Shown one piece after another: positions 23,071-36,500 of a stretch of 64,000 bases of DNA. This stretch comes from Anticarsia gemmatalis (lineage: Eukaryota; Arthropoda; Insecta; Lepidoptera; Erebidae): assembly GCF_050436995.1 (NCBI RefSeq), contig NC_134745.1, positions 9,982,001 to 10,046,000 of the forward strand, given 5' to 3'. The notes below the pieces were generated by a model. The model was not told the DNA's origin and did no database searches. It saw nothing but the letters and a program-made list of their open reading frames with translations. Within the stretch, counting starts at the first letter, position 1. Each line of letters starts with the position of its first letter. Position numbers and translations under genes: made by a program.

Positions 23071-26000
23071 ATGGCTTTAGCTATCGAAAATTCAAAAATC
23101 TTAGAATTCCTCGAGTTAGTAGGTCGTTTGAAGGTAAGCATTTTTAAAATAAATAGTTAACCCATTTAAATTGCACAATCCTTATGTGTCCAAATTAAAA
23201 AATCAATAATAATTCCCAGGGAATCGGAATAATGTCCATGAATGTTTCCTATATCCTGTATCGATATCCATCTGACCGTGACCGATTTAATCAATAAGTA
23301 CCTTAACGTATGACCCCTTGTATCGTGTTCCCCTCATGTTGTCACAAAATATTTAGGGTTAGAAATAATTTATAAAATTTTATTGATAGAATTTGAATGC
23401 TAAACTTATGTGTCTTATTCGTATGGCTTTGAGGCTAATGAGTTGAAATGTTGAATAATAAGAACATTGAATAATCTATTGCCTGTGAGTTGGCAATGCT
23501 ACATAATAATATTATTATGGTGCCTACATTTTATTGCCAAAATAATTATATATGTAATATATATATTTTTCTTTTTTCAGCATGAGAAGAGAACTGGCTG
23601 GGTAATCTGCAATATTGATGACTGTGAATCTATTGCTGGCCACATGTACCGTATGGGTCTTATGACCTTCTTGCTTACCGAAGAAAACAATCCTACTAAA
23701 CTGGACAGATTTAGATGTCTTCAAATAGGTAAACTTTTCCCTACTTATAACTTTTATGATTACAATCATTTATTTATACAAATTTCATTTATGTGCAGTA
23801 TGTTGATCATTTCTTTTTCTCCTAGGTAAAAATATCTTAAAGTTGGTAAAGCTTTCTATTCTGTGATAGATATATAAATTGAAATTTCATCTAGACACTG
23901 TCATTGTCCCCATTGCTAAAGGTTTATACACTAATTCATAAGTACCTATTATGAAACAGATCTCACCCCGGGTTTCTGAGTTCATTTAGGAGTAGCTTAT
24001 CTGTTCAATACTGTTTTCTTAATTATGAGTTTAAACACTATTGTATAGATAAACTATCACTAAAAGTACTTAAGAAACCAGGGATAAATCAAATAAATGC
24101 ACTAGAATTATTACTTCTTGTCAGGCCTTTGTAAAAAAAAAAGTTTGATCCTACTATTTTGAGTTGCATATTAATGCATATAATATAAATAAATACCTAC
24201 ATATATGTGTTGAGTAATACATCAATCAATATAGGTATTGCACCAACAGACATTCTAATCAATTTCCGTATCCTGTCCAGTCTTTTAGTAATTTAAATTA
24301 TTAACAATACAATAGGTATATCATAAAATGTCATCCAATTAGGTATATTATGAACTGCCTAAAGTAAAGTTTGGTATTTTAATGGACTTGAAGGTAGGTA
24401 CTTACTTTTACATTTTATTTGATCTTTGATTCAATAACTGAGCAATTATGTTATACTTTCACTGTTTGTTACAAAACCTCGGATTTTTAACAGCTTTATA
24501 ATTAAGCCTTGTGTATACAGAGGTTCTGAAGCATAACTAGTATTAACTAGCTAGTGAAATTATATCATGAATTTTGTTCCCAATAAAATATTTGTACTTT
24601 GCATCCATTGTTTACAGCCTTGCATGCCTAAATAAATTAGTATAGCACTTAGGTATATACAAAAAATCATGGCTGTTTCCATTAGTTTCAGTTTCATTCA
24701 CATAGTGAACACACACCAATTACTTTTCAAAGCTATGTGTTTATTAGAAATAATTATCACTTGCTTTAACAGTGAAGGCAAACATTGTGATACCACTTTG
24801 CATGTCTAAGAGTTCTTTTGAGCAGATTTATAAGGTATGCAAAGTCTCCAACCTGCTGTTGACCAGTGTGGTGCACTCAGGGCCTAACCCCTCCCTCATT
24901 ACCTGAAGAATCCTTGAAGGGATATTAATGGGCTAAATTAATTCATTTTCAGCTCTTGTTCATGATTTGGCGGAGTCTATAGTTGGGGACATCACTCCTC
25001 ACTGTGGAATCACCCCTGAAGAGAAGCACAGGCGAGAAGATGAGGCCATGAAGAAAATAGCTGAGCTCACTGGAATAGCTGGTGACAGAATGTATGAACT
25101 GTACAAAGTAAGTTTGTATCTAAATATTATTTATAACAATATTGTTCAAATGAAAGGTCTTTGAAATACACATGTTTCACTATTTACTAAGTAAGGCCCA
25201 TGTTAAAAGGACGAACCTATTGCCATTTGCCAGATACTCTACAAAATTATTAATACCTACTACAAAATGATTTAAATACTGCTGAGTATGCTGTTGATCA
25301 TTAGGTTTCGGGTCGAACAAAGTGCTAGATAATATTTAATACAATATATTTTATAATATTTAATATAGCAGTAGCCCAAACCACAAATGCAGTTTTTGCA
25401 AGATAAATATTTTATTTTAAGATGAATAACGAGGAAGCGTTATTCATTTCGTATTTAGATATATATTTATTTACCCATATTGTTAACTAAATAACATATA
25501 CCGTATATATATATCACTCAAAAAGCTTTTCAGAATAATAATTATGTAACTGCAAGTGAATATTTTTTTACCCATAGGTACTATCTGAGAACATAGTGTT
25601 CTAACAGGAAAATAAATTCTTAAGATGATAGATGGATTGTTTGGGTCATTGGGTTTAGATAAATAATCTATGCAACAAAGAACTTTGTTGATAAGATTAG
25701 ATTAACACAATCAGCAGATGCACAAAGCTATCAGAAAATGCATTGTTGCATTTTAATGATATCACTAATGACAAAAGCTATAGACGTTGATAACTATGTG
25801 CTATTGAGGAAAACAAATCATTTAATTTTCAAGCTACCTATTATACCATAGCATATTACCTATTATAAAACTTTAGCTGCAACACTTTCAGTTGTGTATT
25901 TAACTTGTACAATAATGTTTAGGTTGTGAAGCTATTGATGACAGATGCATCTGCATATTAGCATAAGCATTTTTACAGTTTCACTTACGGTTCCGCATTG

Positions 26001-26398
26001 CGCTTTTCGTACAATACGCTCCCGCAAGTATTTCAATCAAAGGCTTTGAGTTACGGTTAGAGGGTTAGCACGATGGTTATTTTCATGTAATCCACAAAAA
26101 AATGGATGATTGGCAAGAGATGATTAAATACGTAATTTATTCTTTCCCATTCCAGGAGTACGAATTCCAAACATCACCCGAAGCTAAGTTCGCCAAAGAC
26201 TTGGATCGCTACGACATGATACTCCAAGCATTTGAATATGAAAAACGTGAAAAAGCACCAAAGAAACTCCAAGAATTTTTCACAGCTACCGAGGGTAAAT
26301 TCGACCACCCATTTATTAAAGATCTAGTAACAGAATTGTACAGACAAAGAGAGGAGTTTGAAAAGAAATGCCTTCTAAATGGCCACGCTGAACAATAA
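23071..26398 (+). CDS. HDDC2: HDDC2, HD-domain 5'-deoxynucleotidase
   Basis: Four exons: 23071-23133, 23581-23728, 24953-25107, 26156-26398; 609 bases, 202 aa, close to the 204 aa of human HDDC2. The fold is an HD-domain phosphohydrolase of the YfbR/HDDC2 type, which removes phosphate from deoxynucleoside 5'-monophosphates using a divalent metal. Metal ligands by family comparison are His42 (GHMYRMG), His74-Asp75 (the HD motif in LVHDLAE) and Asp139 (KDLDR); Glu78 and Asp83 match the catalytic acidic pair. No signal peptide or membrane segment, so cytosolic. The start is the ATG in AACGCACAATGGC, which begins the conserved helix ILEFLELVGRLK. AATAAA signals follow at 26526 and 26584. Intron 2 carries an old inverted repeat fragment at 24838-24905. 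Function in dNMP pools is inferred from the family. Confidence 0.93.
24838..24905 (-). repeat. Dispersed repeat fragment in HDDC2 intron 2
   Basis: Reverse-orientation copy of the 'CCCACTGCTGGGCAAG ... CCACGCTGG' module seen forward at 63024-63110. Matching pieces are CCAACCTGCTGTTGACCAGTG and GGGCCTAACCCCTCCCTCATTA. Probably derived from a LINE. Confidence 0.5.
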
Positions 26399-29300
26399 AC
26401 AATGTAATAGCAAATTTCTCTTCCATTCTTAACAAATTTACATTTAAGAGTTAATGATGCTTTTCAAAAACCACAAAAATTGGTTTATTAATGTTCCACT
26501 TTCACCTTTAATGTAGTGCAATAAGAATAAATGCTGCAATATACTTCTGTAAGGAAATATTTAATCTATGCTTAATATTGTGCAATAAAAAGATATAATG
26601 AAGTCGGTATGAAGTCTCGAATGTCCATTTTTGTGGTTTATAAGCATTGTAATCTAGCCTAGCTAGTTAGTATTAAAGTGCACAGAACAGAGGCATAATA
26701 CAGTACTTATCTAAGTGTTTATTATATAATGTTCGTTTTGAGTGGTGATTTTGAGTTACTAGTGCAATTTGTGGTGTGTCATGTTTTAATTTAAGTATGC
26801 AACAAAAAGTACACAAAAACAAAGTCCTATTATAGATGGTGTTCTCTCTATCAAAGCATATATTTCTGAGTTCAGTACTTCAGGTGACAAGTTATAATTA
26901 TTGCGTTTGAATTGAAATTACATTTCGTATGGTGATCTTTGGTTTAAAATTGCGAACATTCCGATAGCTCATTAATACAATTTTAATCCTAACGCAATAT
27001 GATGTTAAAAATATGTGTGCACAAGATTCATAATTTTTATTGCGGGAGATATTTTAAACTTACGACGAATGTTTGCCCGTATTCTCAACTATTTTCTTCT
27101 CCTGATATTATTTTATAAAGTTAGTTACTGGCATCACAGCGGGCTGTCGCCATAATAGCAATTTTAAAGCAATATGGGTTCAGTAAACTAAAATGTTTTT
27201 TTTTGTGCAACTTTTTTATAGTTTATTTCTAATAAGAATACTTTTTCAAGAGGACTACTTGAAAAGGTACATACCTACGATTTTCAAAATAAAGGTATTC
27301 TCAGTCTCGGGTCATTTTACGTACTGGCAACAGAAGATTATCTCGCATTATTCCTTCACAGAGCCGTAAAACGGAAGAACGGAAGTAATTCCATTATTCT
27401 TTTCAATTTTAAGCAGTCATTTGTAAAAGTATTCTTAAAGTTACATGTATGGTTTTAAACAATGTTTAATTTAAGTGATCAATTATTCCAGCACATAGTG
27501 TTATAAGTAAAAGTCGTAGGTAGAACATGACGCCTGTTCATCGCATTCCCCAAATGCAGATGAACATGAACATTACTTGAAACTCAATACCTATTGAATA
27601 GGTAGATATTATGTTTTAAAACCACGCTCAGTATCTCAATATTTAAATGAGTTTTGTCGTAGTATTATATTAAGTTGTTATAATGCACACTTTCACAGCA
27701 AATAACTATAAATAATTAATAATACAGCTTGGAAAAATAGTCTTAAGTTTAGACAATTCATAGTGTTGAAACAAAAAGTAGGCAAGTGTCACTTTGTGCC
27801 TTATTTTTTTAAATATCGGCTGAAGTATACATTTGCTATTTTTTAATCTATCTCATGTCCTTTAGATACCAACTGTCTCTTCTTTAGTGTCGATTTTTTG
27901 TTTTCTAATATTATTATTTATACCCTAAGTCACTATAATACAAGATATTTAACCATAGTTACCTAAAAATGTACTTTGGGTTTTAAACCCAGTAATAGTC
28001 CAATAATATTAACATATTGAGGTCAGAAATTGGTAAGAAAAAACATCTCTCAGAATGTTAACTCGAAAGTAACCGCAGTATTAGATTTATGCTCACTTTT
28101 TGGATTTCATTTACAAGTAAAAAATGTTCTTGAATATGTAATTGATCGTGAACATTGACAATAATTTTATGATTGGCCCAGTGAACAGCTACACATGATA
28201 ATACAGACTTATTTTTAATTTTCTAACAGGCATCTCACGCCACTAGGCATTATTATGATCATATAACTACATAATTACATAATTAATTTTATTTAGCTAC
28301 TTTATTACATACTTATCTGTATTTTCGATAAAAATTGTTCTGCATTTGTTTACTGGGCCACTCAGTTCAAACATGCATTTGGCTTTTCAATACGTAATGT
28401 TGATGGCTTTAAAATGTTATCATAACTTCATGGTTCATGCCAAAATGTTAAACATAATTTTTACTCCAGTTATAAGAATGATTCTATTTGTAGTTTTAGA
28501 AATGTCCTCATATTAAACCCAAAATAAACACGTTTTTATATATTTTTTGTTTTATTTTTTTTATATTTTGTTGTGCCTACTCCTATTATACTTGCCTCAA
28601 AATATGAATGGGAGTTTTGTCGTAGAATAATTAGATTTCTAATTTTCATTACAAGAGGGAGTCTGAACACCATAGAAAATGAACTGATTTTGGCATCGTT
28701 TCCCGTCTTCGTGTAGGTATTGGCATCCAGAGTCAAGAATACACAATATATTATAATGTACCGTTTACAAGTAGCAGCGAAAAAAATGTAACCCTGCATT
28801 CCTACCTTTATAGATCATCTATTAAACAGCTATTATAACTTAGAAAATTCGGCAATAACCAGTTTTAAAACGGAGGCTGTGATTTATGCTCATTGATGTA
28901 ATGTTTTGCTAACGTGACCCAGATATTGCGGGTCATCTCTCTCGCGCCTCAGGCGATTGCACACGCACGCCAATGAATTTGATTCATAGTTACGTAGTAC
29001 ATGATAATTTTTAAGAGCCACTCAATTTTTAAGCATATACCCATCTGTAAGCTAAATGTTAGAACATAGGTATTAGTAATAATGTAACACAGTTTGTACT
29101 TTTAAAATTTTATTGTACAAAAATGGGTAGTTGAGTATACATACAAACCTATTCAGTCAAAATTAACATTAAGATTTGCATAAATGCAGGTAATCTTGTG
29201 ACCAATCAGTTTGCTTATTGGATCTGTAACAGATACTTCATTGCAACTATCAGATCATACTTCCCCAGAATCTAAGGATCCCAAGTACAGTTTAACAAGA

Positions 29301-29479
29301 TAACAACTTTGTATTGGGTTTTCAATTAAATTAGGCTCTTGTTTAAACAAAGATTTAATGTTAAATCTAATTTATAGGATTGCTTATATCACTTCAACAA
29401 TTTCGGCTCTCCTCGGACAAGCTCAAAATGTTCGTGACTCTATACATAATATGGAGCAGTCAAATTCATTTCTGTTAGC
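26399..29479. other. Convergent intergenic region between HDDC2 and SERF
   Basis: Contains the HDDC2 3' untranslated region (AATAAA at 26526-26531 and 26584-26589) and probably the SERF 3' end (minus-strand AATAAA at 29109-29114). The rest is AT-rich; the 87-codon frame at 28536-28799 has no domain. No other gene is supported. Confidence 0.4.
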
Positions 29480-30508
29480 TTAATTTGCTGTCTGTTTATG
29501 GTTATTCATATTTGCTGCTACTTGTTCTTCCTTTTTTCGTTGCTTTTCTCTCATTAGTTCAGCATCTCTGAAATAGAAAAACAATGTTATCAGTCTCAAA
29601 GAAGTGAAGTTATAGATATTTTATACTTAATTGAAATGTAAACATGCATAGTAGGTTACTTATTACTAGAATTTTCATGTCACTAACTAGCTAATGAGCA
29701 TAGACATTAACAGTACCTCTTAATTACACTGTTAGACGAAGGCTATTATGGTGGGTATTTATGTAAAATTTTAACCTGAGAAACTATTTTAATTTTTACT
29801 TAGTACCCCCTTACTATGATTTTCAATATAAAATAATTTATTAACTAAGATTAAGACTATTATACCTATGTTTCCTTTCCTGTAAGGACATACCCGTCTT
29901 CTCACTAGCATTTTTTTTCTTTTGCATTTCTTGCTGTTTTTTTTGGTTCTTGGCCCGAGCCAAATCTCTCTGGTTACCACCTGTAATAAAAATGTATATT
30001 TTTGACTACATTTTATAAATAACATAGTTTTATAAACTGTGTCACACCAATGGGGGTGTTACTGACGAGTTTATTGACCTCAATCCTTGACAAGAAACAT
30101 AAGACTTGCATGCCTGAGAATATACATTACAACATGAACACACGATCATTTACAATAATACCACGCTTTCTGGTGTAAAAATAACGCGGGCTAGTCATCA
30201 AAACATTAGCACAATGGTCTTATAAAGCGGATACAATCTTTGTCATAATATTTAATAATGCAAGCTATTAGTCATCAAAACAACTTTATGCTTCGACGAA
30301 CCACATAGAATCAATTTTTACAGTAAATAAAAGCGTCACTCAAATCTGTCTCGTGTCACGGTAAGCACACGCTGCAGTCTAGAACGTTCTATGGAATTTG
30401 ATCCTTCCAGGATGAAATTGAGCTCTATTTACAGCAAACATGATGCGATAAACAACATTTTCATAATGTGTGTGAAATCGTAATATGCAAATAGTACTTA
30501 CGGGTCAT
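29480..30508 (-). CDS. SERF2: SERF family protein (small EDRK-rich factor, 4F5)
   Basis: Three exons on the minus strand: 30508-30502 (only 7 coding bases, ATG ACC C), 29980-29866, 29567-29480; 210 bases, 69 aa. The protein starts MTRGNQRDLARAKNQKK, the hallmark SERF N-terminus, and keeps the later motif MSLQERKHRDAELM. It is highly charged, Lys/Gln/Glu-rich and disordered, with no signal peptide. SERF/MOAG-4 proteins bind amyloid-prone proteins and speed early aggregation, and also associate with nucleic acids. This is family knowledge. An earlier donor at 29893 breaks the frame with exon 3; the one after 29866 fits both phase and homology. The gene is divergent with NTAQ1. Symbol given by similarity; the fly gene is called Serf. 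Confidence 0.9.
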
Positions 30509-31282
30509 GTCGTATAATTATTAACACTATGCCAGCAAAGGAGGACGTGTGGAAGTCGCAATTACCTAATTAACACTAGGATCTCCGTTATGGAAGACCG
30601 GACGATACGCTAGTCCGGCCGAAACCTAGGACAACGCACCGCCCTCTCTTCTTACCAATACGAAAGAAACTTTGAAAACAACTAAAAGATAACGCTGGCT
30701 TATAACAAAAAGTCTCAGCCAGCTGTCCACAACCACAAACAAAATGTCAGTCAGCGATGCAGGATGCTAAACAAAACGAACGAATGAGAATAAAGAATGA
30801 ATGGCATTTTTGTCCATAGAGTAAGATTAAAACCTAGGACTCAAGTAATTTTAGTCGATTAAGTAAATAGTGCAGTTGGACATACTGTGTGTGTTAATAT
30901 AATTTAGATTTTAAATATAAAGCTTTCACTGAATTTCAAGTTTATTTAGAGCTTTTTATCATAATATGACTTGGGTTGTTACTGTCGTATTTAACTGTGT
31001 TTAGCATATGGACGAAATATTTGTATATTTGTCGTACACGTATACGAATAAAACTTAAAACCACTTAGGTTTCTATTTGATGTAATTTTCGACGGCTAAG
31101 GTTTAAGGTACGTACCCGCTAGCTATTATGAAAAAAAAACTAAGCAGGGAGAATTTGCGCGATTGAAGAAATAGCCCTTGCAACAAAGGCTTTTATTGTT
31201 TGTTTTTTTCTTGGTAGTCAACTCTTGGCAACCCTAGGACATACAGCCGAATGGCCAAAAAAAGGCAGAGTTAACTGTCAAA
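30509..31282. promoter_or_regulatory. Shared promoter region between SERF and NTAQ1
   Basis: Start codons of two head-to-head genes lie 774 bases apart. The SERF-proximal part (30560-30660) is notably richer in GC and CpG than the surroundings (for example GGACGATACGCTAGTCCGGCC), as expected of 5' leader or housekeeping promoter DNA. No TATA box stands out. Shared control is an inference from the layout. Confidence 0.5.
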
Positions 31283-33513
31283 ATGTCGGTCAATGCACAA
31301 GTTCATGTGAGTAGCAATGAAAATAATAAAAGGAGTGATAAATCACTTAAACCTCTATTTCCGAAACGCGATGAGTGCTCACATGTGTCTTGTTATTGGT
31401 AAGTTATTTTCATAATGAAAGATATCGTAACTTCCAAAAAAAATATTCAATAATACTATGTGCCTTTGTTTTGTTCTTTGCTTCAGCGAGGAAAACGTTT
31501 GGAAACTATGTCAAGATGTATCGTTAAGAATTCCAGAGGAATTGGATAGGTGCTTCGCAGTTTTTATTTCAAACCCTTGTCGTACGGTGCCTCTGTGGAA
31601 ACAAAGGGCTGGGCGTGAAGAGGACCGTCTCGTCATATGGGTGTGTAAAAAAAATATGTCACGCTATAATAATAAGTACCTTTAGTTGTTAATTGCATGA
31701 GAATGAAGGACCTCTCATTCTTTAAGCACGTAATAATATTTTTATAATCATTTTTATGTCAACTTTAATGACCAGTGTTTCAAGTTTTGTTTATTTATTT
31801 TGAGAGGCTTGTAATCATAAATCTAAATAAATAAAACATTTATATGTATTTCGCTTAAGTTGGTTGGAGTGTAGCAAAGGGTGTGCAAGGCGATTACAAG
31901 GCGATTAGGACTTAAAAAATTTTTCACGATTTTTGAAAAATTCATTAATCGTGTTTCTTTGCTACACTCCAACCCTTATGCTTGTATTTTAACAATTTAT
32001 TGGGAAATATCAATTCATACCTTTTAAAAACTATGTTCAATAAAATAATTATTATTTTCTTTCAGGATTATCATGTGATATTTCTTTATTCTTGGGACTG
32101 CAAAACTTGTCTTGTGTATGACCTGGACTCTGAATTACCATTCCCAACATTTTTCCATAAATATGTCACTGAGACCTTTCGCACTGACCAAGTATTGAAG
32201 TCAGACTTTCACAGGTAACAAATAGTCCTGATAATAACTAAGTATTGTAACAAACATGTATTTTATCCATGATATATTTCTAGATTCTTCCGTGTTGTAC
32301 CTGCTAAGCAGTTCTTACAGCAGTTTGCATCAGACCGCCGTCACATGAAGAGGCCAGATGGCTCATGGATCAAACCACCACCTCCATACCCAGCAATATC
32401 CACACCAAGTGAGTTACCTCCTGCTAAAATACTGCATGTAGAAAAACCTAATATTGCTGAAATTCCTTTGTTACAATATACCTGCATACATACTAACATT
32501 TATTATCTTAGTAAATAAGCTTATTAGGACTAAGTATATGGTACTTTCCCCTTAGATAAGTTGGCTCTGATATTTGGCATTTAGCCAATATACTTGAAAA
32601 TCTTGCTTTACTAAGATCAAGCATGTATACTGATAAAAATATTCATGCTTCAAATGCTTTCACAAATTGAATAGTCTGAATATTTCCTTTATACATAGTG
32701 TGACTACTGCTTGTATTGAATGTAGGTCAGTAGGTTGCTTTGTGTTTTGGACTAGCAAAACATCAATATAAATGTATAAAGCCAATGCTTTGTATAAACC
32801 ATGAATACAGAAATGGATTCATTTGATTTAATCACTTTTATCATGATACTGCTATTTTGTTTAGGTTTACTATTTTGTACTATTCTACAAGCTGTGTTCT
32901 TTGTTCTATTTTGTTTTTATTCCATTGCTATTACATTTTATTTGTATGTATGTGATATAATTTTATTTGCAAGATGTCCTTGACAAAATACATCCCAAGA
33001 AATTTGGCTCAGATATCTAATAAAGACTGGATTTATCACATATTCAAGGACAAAGAGAATGGTTATGTTGTATTCTCATATATTGGAATTGTACTGTTTT
33101 CATTTTTCTCTATATAGAAAATAAAAGAATAAGCAAACATAACAATATATTGCTATTTTATCTATAAAGCTATGTATAATATTATATTGTATTGTACAAC
33201 TGTGCGTTAGGCCTAGTGGTTAACATGGTCGCCTCACCAGAATAACCATAGCACCACATGAGGTTAAAATCCCATCTGGGACAAATTGTAACTTTATCTA
33301 TATAAATAAATAAGTATGTATTTAGAAGTTAAATATGTTTAATTTGGAATCAGATGACCATGATTGAGATGTCAAAAAAAATGTGTTGTTTTATAATTTT
33401 CAGATTCCACTCATAATCTGGATGAATACATCAATATGGACTTTGGTGTGGGGCCTGGTCAGGTGTTCAACCTAACAGACTTTGTGCAGCGGTTCTACAA
33501 GATTAACAAGTAG
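31283..33513 (+). CDS. NTAQ1: NTAQ1, protein N-terminal glutamine amidohydrolase (fly tungus)
   Basis: Five exons: 31283-31398, 31487-31640, 32066-32214, 32284-32408, 33404-33513; 654 bases, 217 aa against 205 in human. The enzyme deamidates N-terminal glutamine to glutamate so that the protein can be arginylated and degraded (Arg/N-degron pathway). The family signature WDYHV spans the exon 2/3 junction (Trp90-Asp91-Tyr92-His93). The catalytic triad by comparison is Cys39 (SCYCEEN), His93 and Asp109 (VYDLD). Other conserved pieces are FASDRRHMK, PPPPYPAI and the C-terminal LTDFVQRF. The N-terminus is about 11 residues longer than human and Ser/Asn/Lys-rich. The start ATG follows an AAA Kozak. 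A possible AATAAA lies at 34063. Introns carry a MITE (31862-31974) and a SINE-like piece (33205-33295). Confidence 0.94.
31862..31974. mobile_element. MITE with perfect 18-bp inverted repeats
   Basis: GGTTGGAGTGTAGCAAAG (31862-31879) and its exact reverse complement (31957-31974) enclose about 77 bases. Both sides are flanked by TTA (TTAAGTT... and ...CCCTTA), which may mark the target duplication. Sits in NTAQ1 intron 2. Confidence 0.7.
33205..33295 (+). mobile_element. Degenerate tRNA-like SINE in NTAQ1 intron 4
   Basis: GCGTTAGGCCTAGTGGTTAACATGGTCGCCTCA resembles a tRNA A-box head, and GAGGTTAAAATCCCA a decayed B box (GGTTCGAATCC). Too altered to be a tRNA gene. Confidence 0.5.
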
Positions 33514-36500
33514 TACAATGTTGGTATGTTTAGATAGTCAAATGTTGTTTTAGATTTAAGTTCATAATCCTATTGGTTTGTGTTTTATGTTGATTATGTT
33601 TTAATAATCTTTTGTTCTGTTATTGTTTATGTTGGTCTTCTGTCAATTGTCCCAATTTCATGGAATGATCTAGAATCATGGTGCCATACTAATAATATAG
33701 TATGTGAGGTAGATTAAGGACAATATTGGCCATTTGCTCAAACAATATTAGGCTTGTCTTTCGAGAAAGAAACTCCATTGTAGTTTAATTCATCCTACAA
33801 ATAACTGAAAAATGTTTGAGCTTGCAGCTGTTTGATTTAGCCAAAGGAATTTGCAGCTATTAATTAGTCCTCTTGTTATTGTTCTGTTACAATTATGTAT
33901 TAGTTAAAAATATTATATTAATGATCCCTAACAAATTGAAGCACAATAAGACAATTTTTCAATCAACACAAAGAAATTATAATGCACTAAAATTACCTAA
34001 ATAGTGTCAAATGGTAACAATAGGCTTAGAAATGTTGTTATGTTGGTGATCTGAACAGTTTTAATAAATATTATACATTATAGTAGTTACATTAAAATAT
34101 TGATATAAATATATTTAATTATATATTACTGAATAATTCAGATGCCTACATAGCAATATTGATAAACATTTTCTCTAATGATTTTGAATATACCTACTCA
34201 ATATGGCAAGTTATATAATAATTCAGGGCACTTCTTCCCTTTAAAATTAGCTGAATTCTAATACATATAGATAGTATAATATAAGCATAGGTAATTTAAT
34301 CAAGGGCTAGTGCTTAAAGTTTTCAAATTTTATATTGAGTATAGAGTGAATAGTGTTTTGGAGGTCCTGCATATTTCTTTCTATTTGTCGTTATTGTGAA
34401 AGAGTATATTATCGTATTATATTGATATGTAGATCGTATTTATTCTCATTTTGACTGAGGTAATCCTTGTTTACGGATTGTGTGTTACCTTGAGTGATAA
34501 ATTAAAGTTTAAGTAACTTTATAGTAGTGTATATGGTCGCAAGTAGCTTTTGTATGTTGTTAAACTATTTAATAATTTTGTAACAACTTTTATACACTCT
34601 TTTTATTCTTCCCTAGCACCCTTAGCAAATAAATGAGAAAAATACCAAAAATATATTTAAGAATATTCGCTTACGATAAGGGTTAAGCCATTGTATCGCT
34701 CACTAGCCGTGAGTTTATGTCGTTACGTCTATCTATTAGTTAATTATGCGATTTTAACAAATCTTAACTATTGTTCTAAAGTTTTCAAATATTTATTTTT
34801 ACCTAATATATTTACACTGTACTTTTAAATTTTCTCTATCGTGAGTAACAAATGAATAATCTACTTGTAATACATATATTATACTTATTAAATAAGGTTA
34901 AGGTAGCTATAAAGCACAGATGAGGAATTAACAATATAAGTTGGTAATTAATTTTGTTGTTGGTAAATAATAAAGCTGCATTTATTAATTTATATTACCT
35001 ACTACAACTTTCTGCAGGGTTCATGATCTGTGTTCTTAACTTTACAATCTACTAGTCAGTGTTAAGTATTTTTTAACAAGATGTTTTACTAAATTCTTCG
35101 AGTCCCTCACATTTTATTTGTGAATGCTTCTCTATTTAGTGTATTGTTATACGAAAACCTTTCAATATTATAGTGGATTTAAAATCTAGTCATTACATTA
35201 AAGGCCTGGTTTACAAAACTCAAGTAATAACTGAAAACAGTGTTGATGATATTATGATCAATGAAATAAGACTAACATCTTTTAAGAGTTATTCTTGATG
35301 ATAGTAAATCAGGTCGTGTCTTTTCTTCCTGTTATTCACTTGTCACATTAGCATTAGACGTCGAGGCGTAGCTGGATATATTATGGGACCAAAACTCTTT
35401 CGACTGAATGCGGTGGAGCCCGGAGCGTAGAGCGAATATTTACATACTGGGAGTGTGTTTTAAGTCCCATTGGTTACGCCTTTGTCCTTTCATGGTGAAT
35501 ACAGATTGGAGCATTTATTTGTACTGCATTTGTCATCGCAATCTAAAGGAAAAAAACACCGAGACCTGGTAAAGAAAGTATTGGTAATCAAGTATCATTC
35601 TTCAGTGAGTTTTGTGATTGTGTTGCATGGTTCTTGCGTTACATAGAAGTGCTCTAATTTGTATTCATATTTAATTATCCCACATGTCACAGATTCAATC
35701 GATACCTTCCTCCTACGCCTTTAAAGTTTTATCTATTGACTGACAACTATGAGTGATAAATAATTGTGCTTGTGCTTTTAATGTACCAAGTTACATGTTT
35801 TTAATTTAAGATTTATCAAAGCAAAATAAAAGGAACACTACACGCTATTTGGTATTTTATTTATTTGACACATTGAGGTAGGTCACATTTTTAAACATTT
35901 AAATAAAAATGAATTATTGTAACATAATATACACAGTTATTTATGTTACAATACACATTGGATAATTCTTTTTAATGTGTTTGTTCAAAATTCCAATAGG
36001 AATAAAATTGTACTATATACCAGAACGAAGTCTGGCCGGGCCGCTAGTTAACAATAAAATAAAATATATAAAACAAATACTATGCATTCCAAAACAAAAG
36101 TTCAACTAAATGTACTATCACAAAAACTACAATATAATTCAATAAAATAGCTGCAGTAAAACAAACTGGCTATGCCCTGTACTATTTAATAGAACAGGTC
36201 ATGGCAAATAACAATAAAAGAAAATGGTTCATAAAACATCAAAGCCTCGTCAAATAAATTCGCTAAATTGCGAAGAATTATAGTAATATAAAACAACCAT
36301 TACAAATCATATATATACTGCTACTCCACAACAAAATAAACAGCAAATTCAAATAACTCGCGTCTGCGTTTCATAGACAACTGCTACACTCGGGCCAACG
36401 TCAAACGTGCGAACGAAATCATGTACCTAATTTACGCACTTACAGATAGTCAGGTTCCTATGATTCTTTTGATTATGACGTAGTTCGCACGTTTGTAACG

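Noticed and set aside
29893..29894. Splice donor GTATGT ending SERF exon 2 early
   Set aside because: It puts exon 3 out of frame. Using the donor after 29866 keeps the conserved MSLQERKHRDAEL block.
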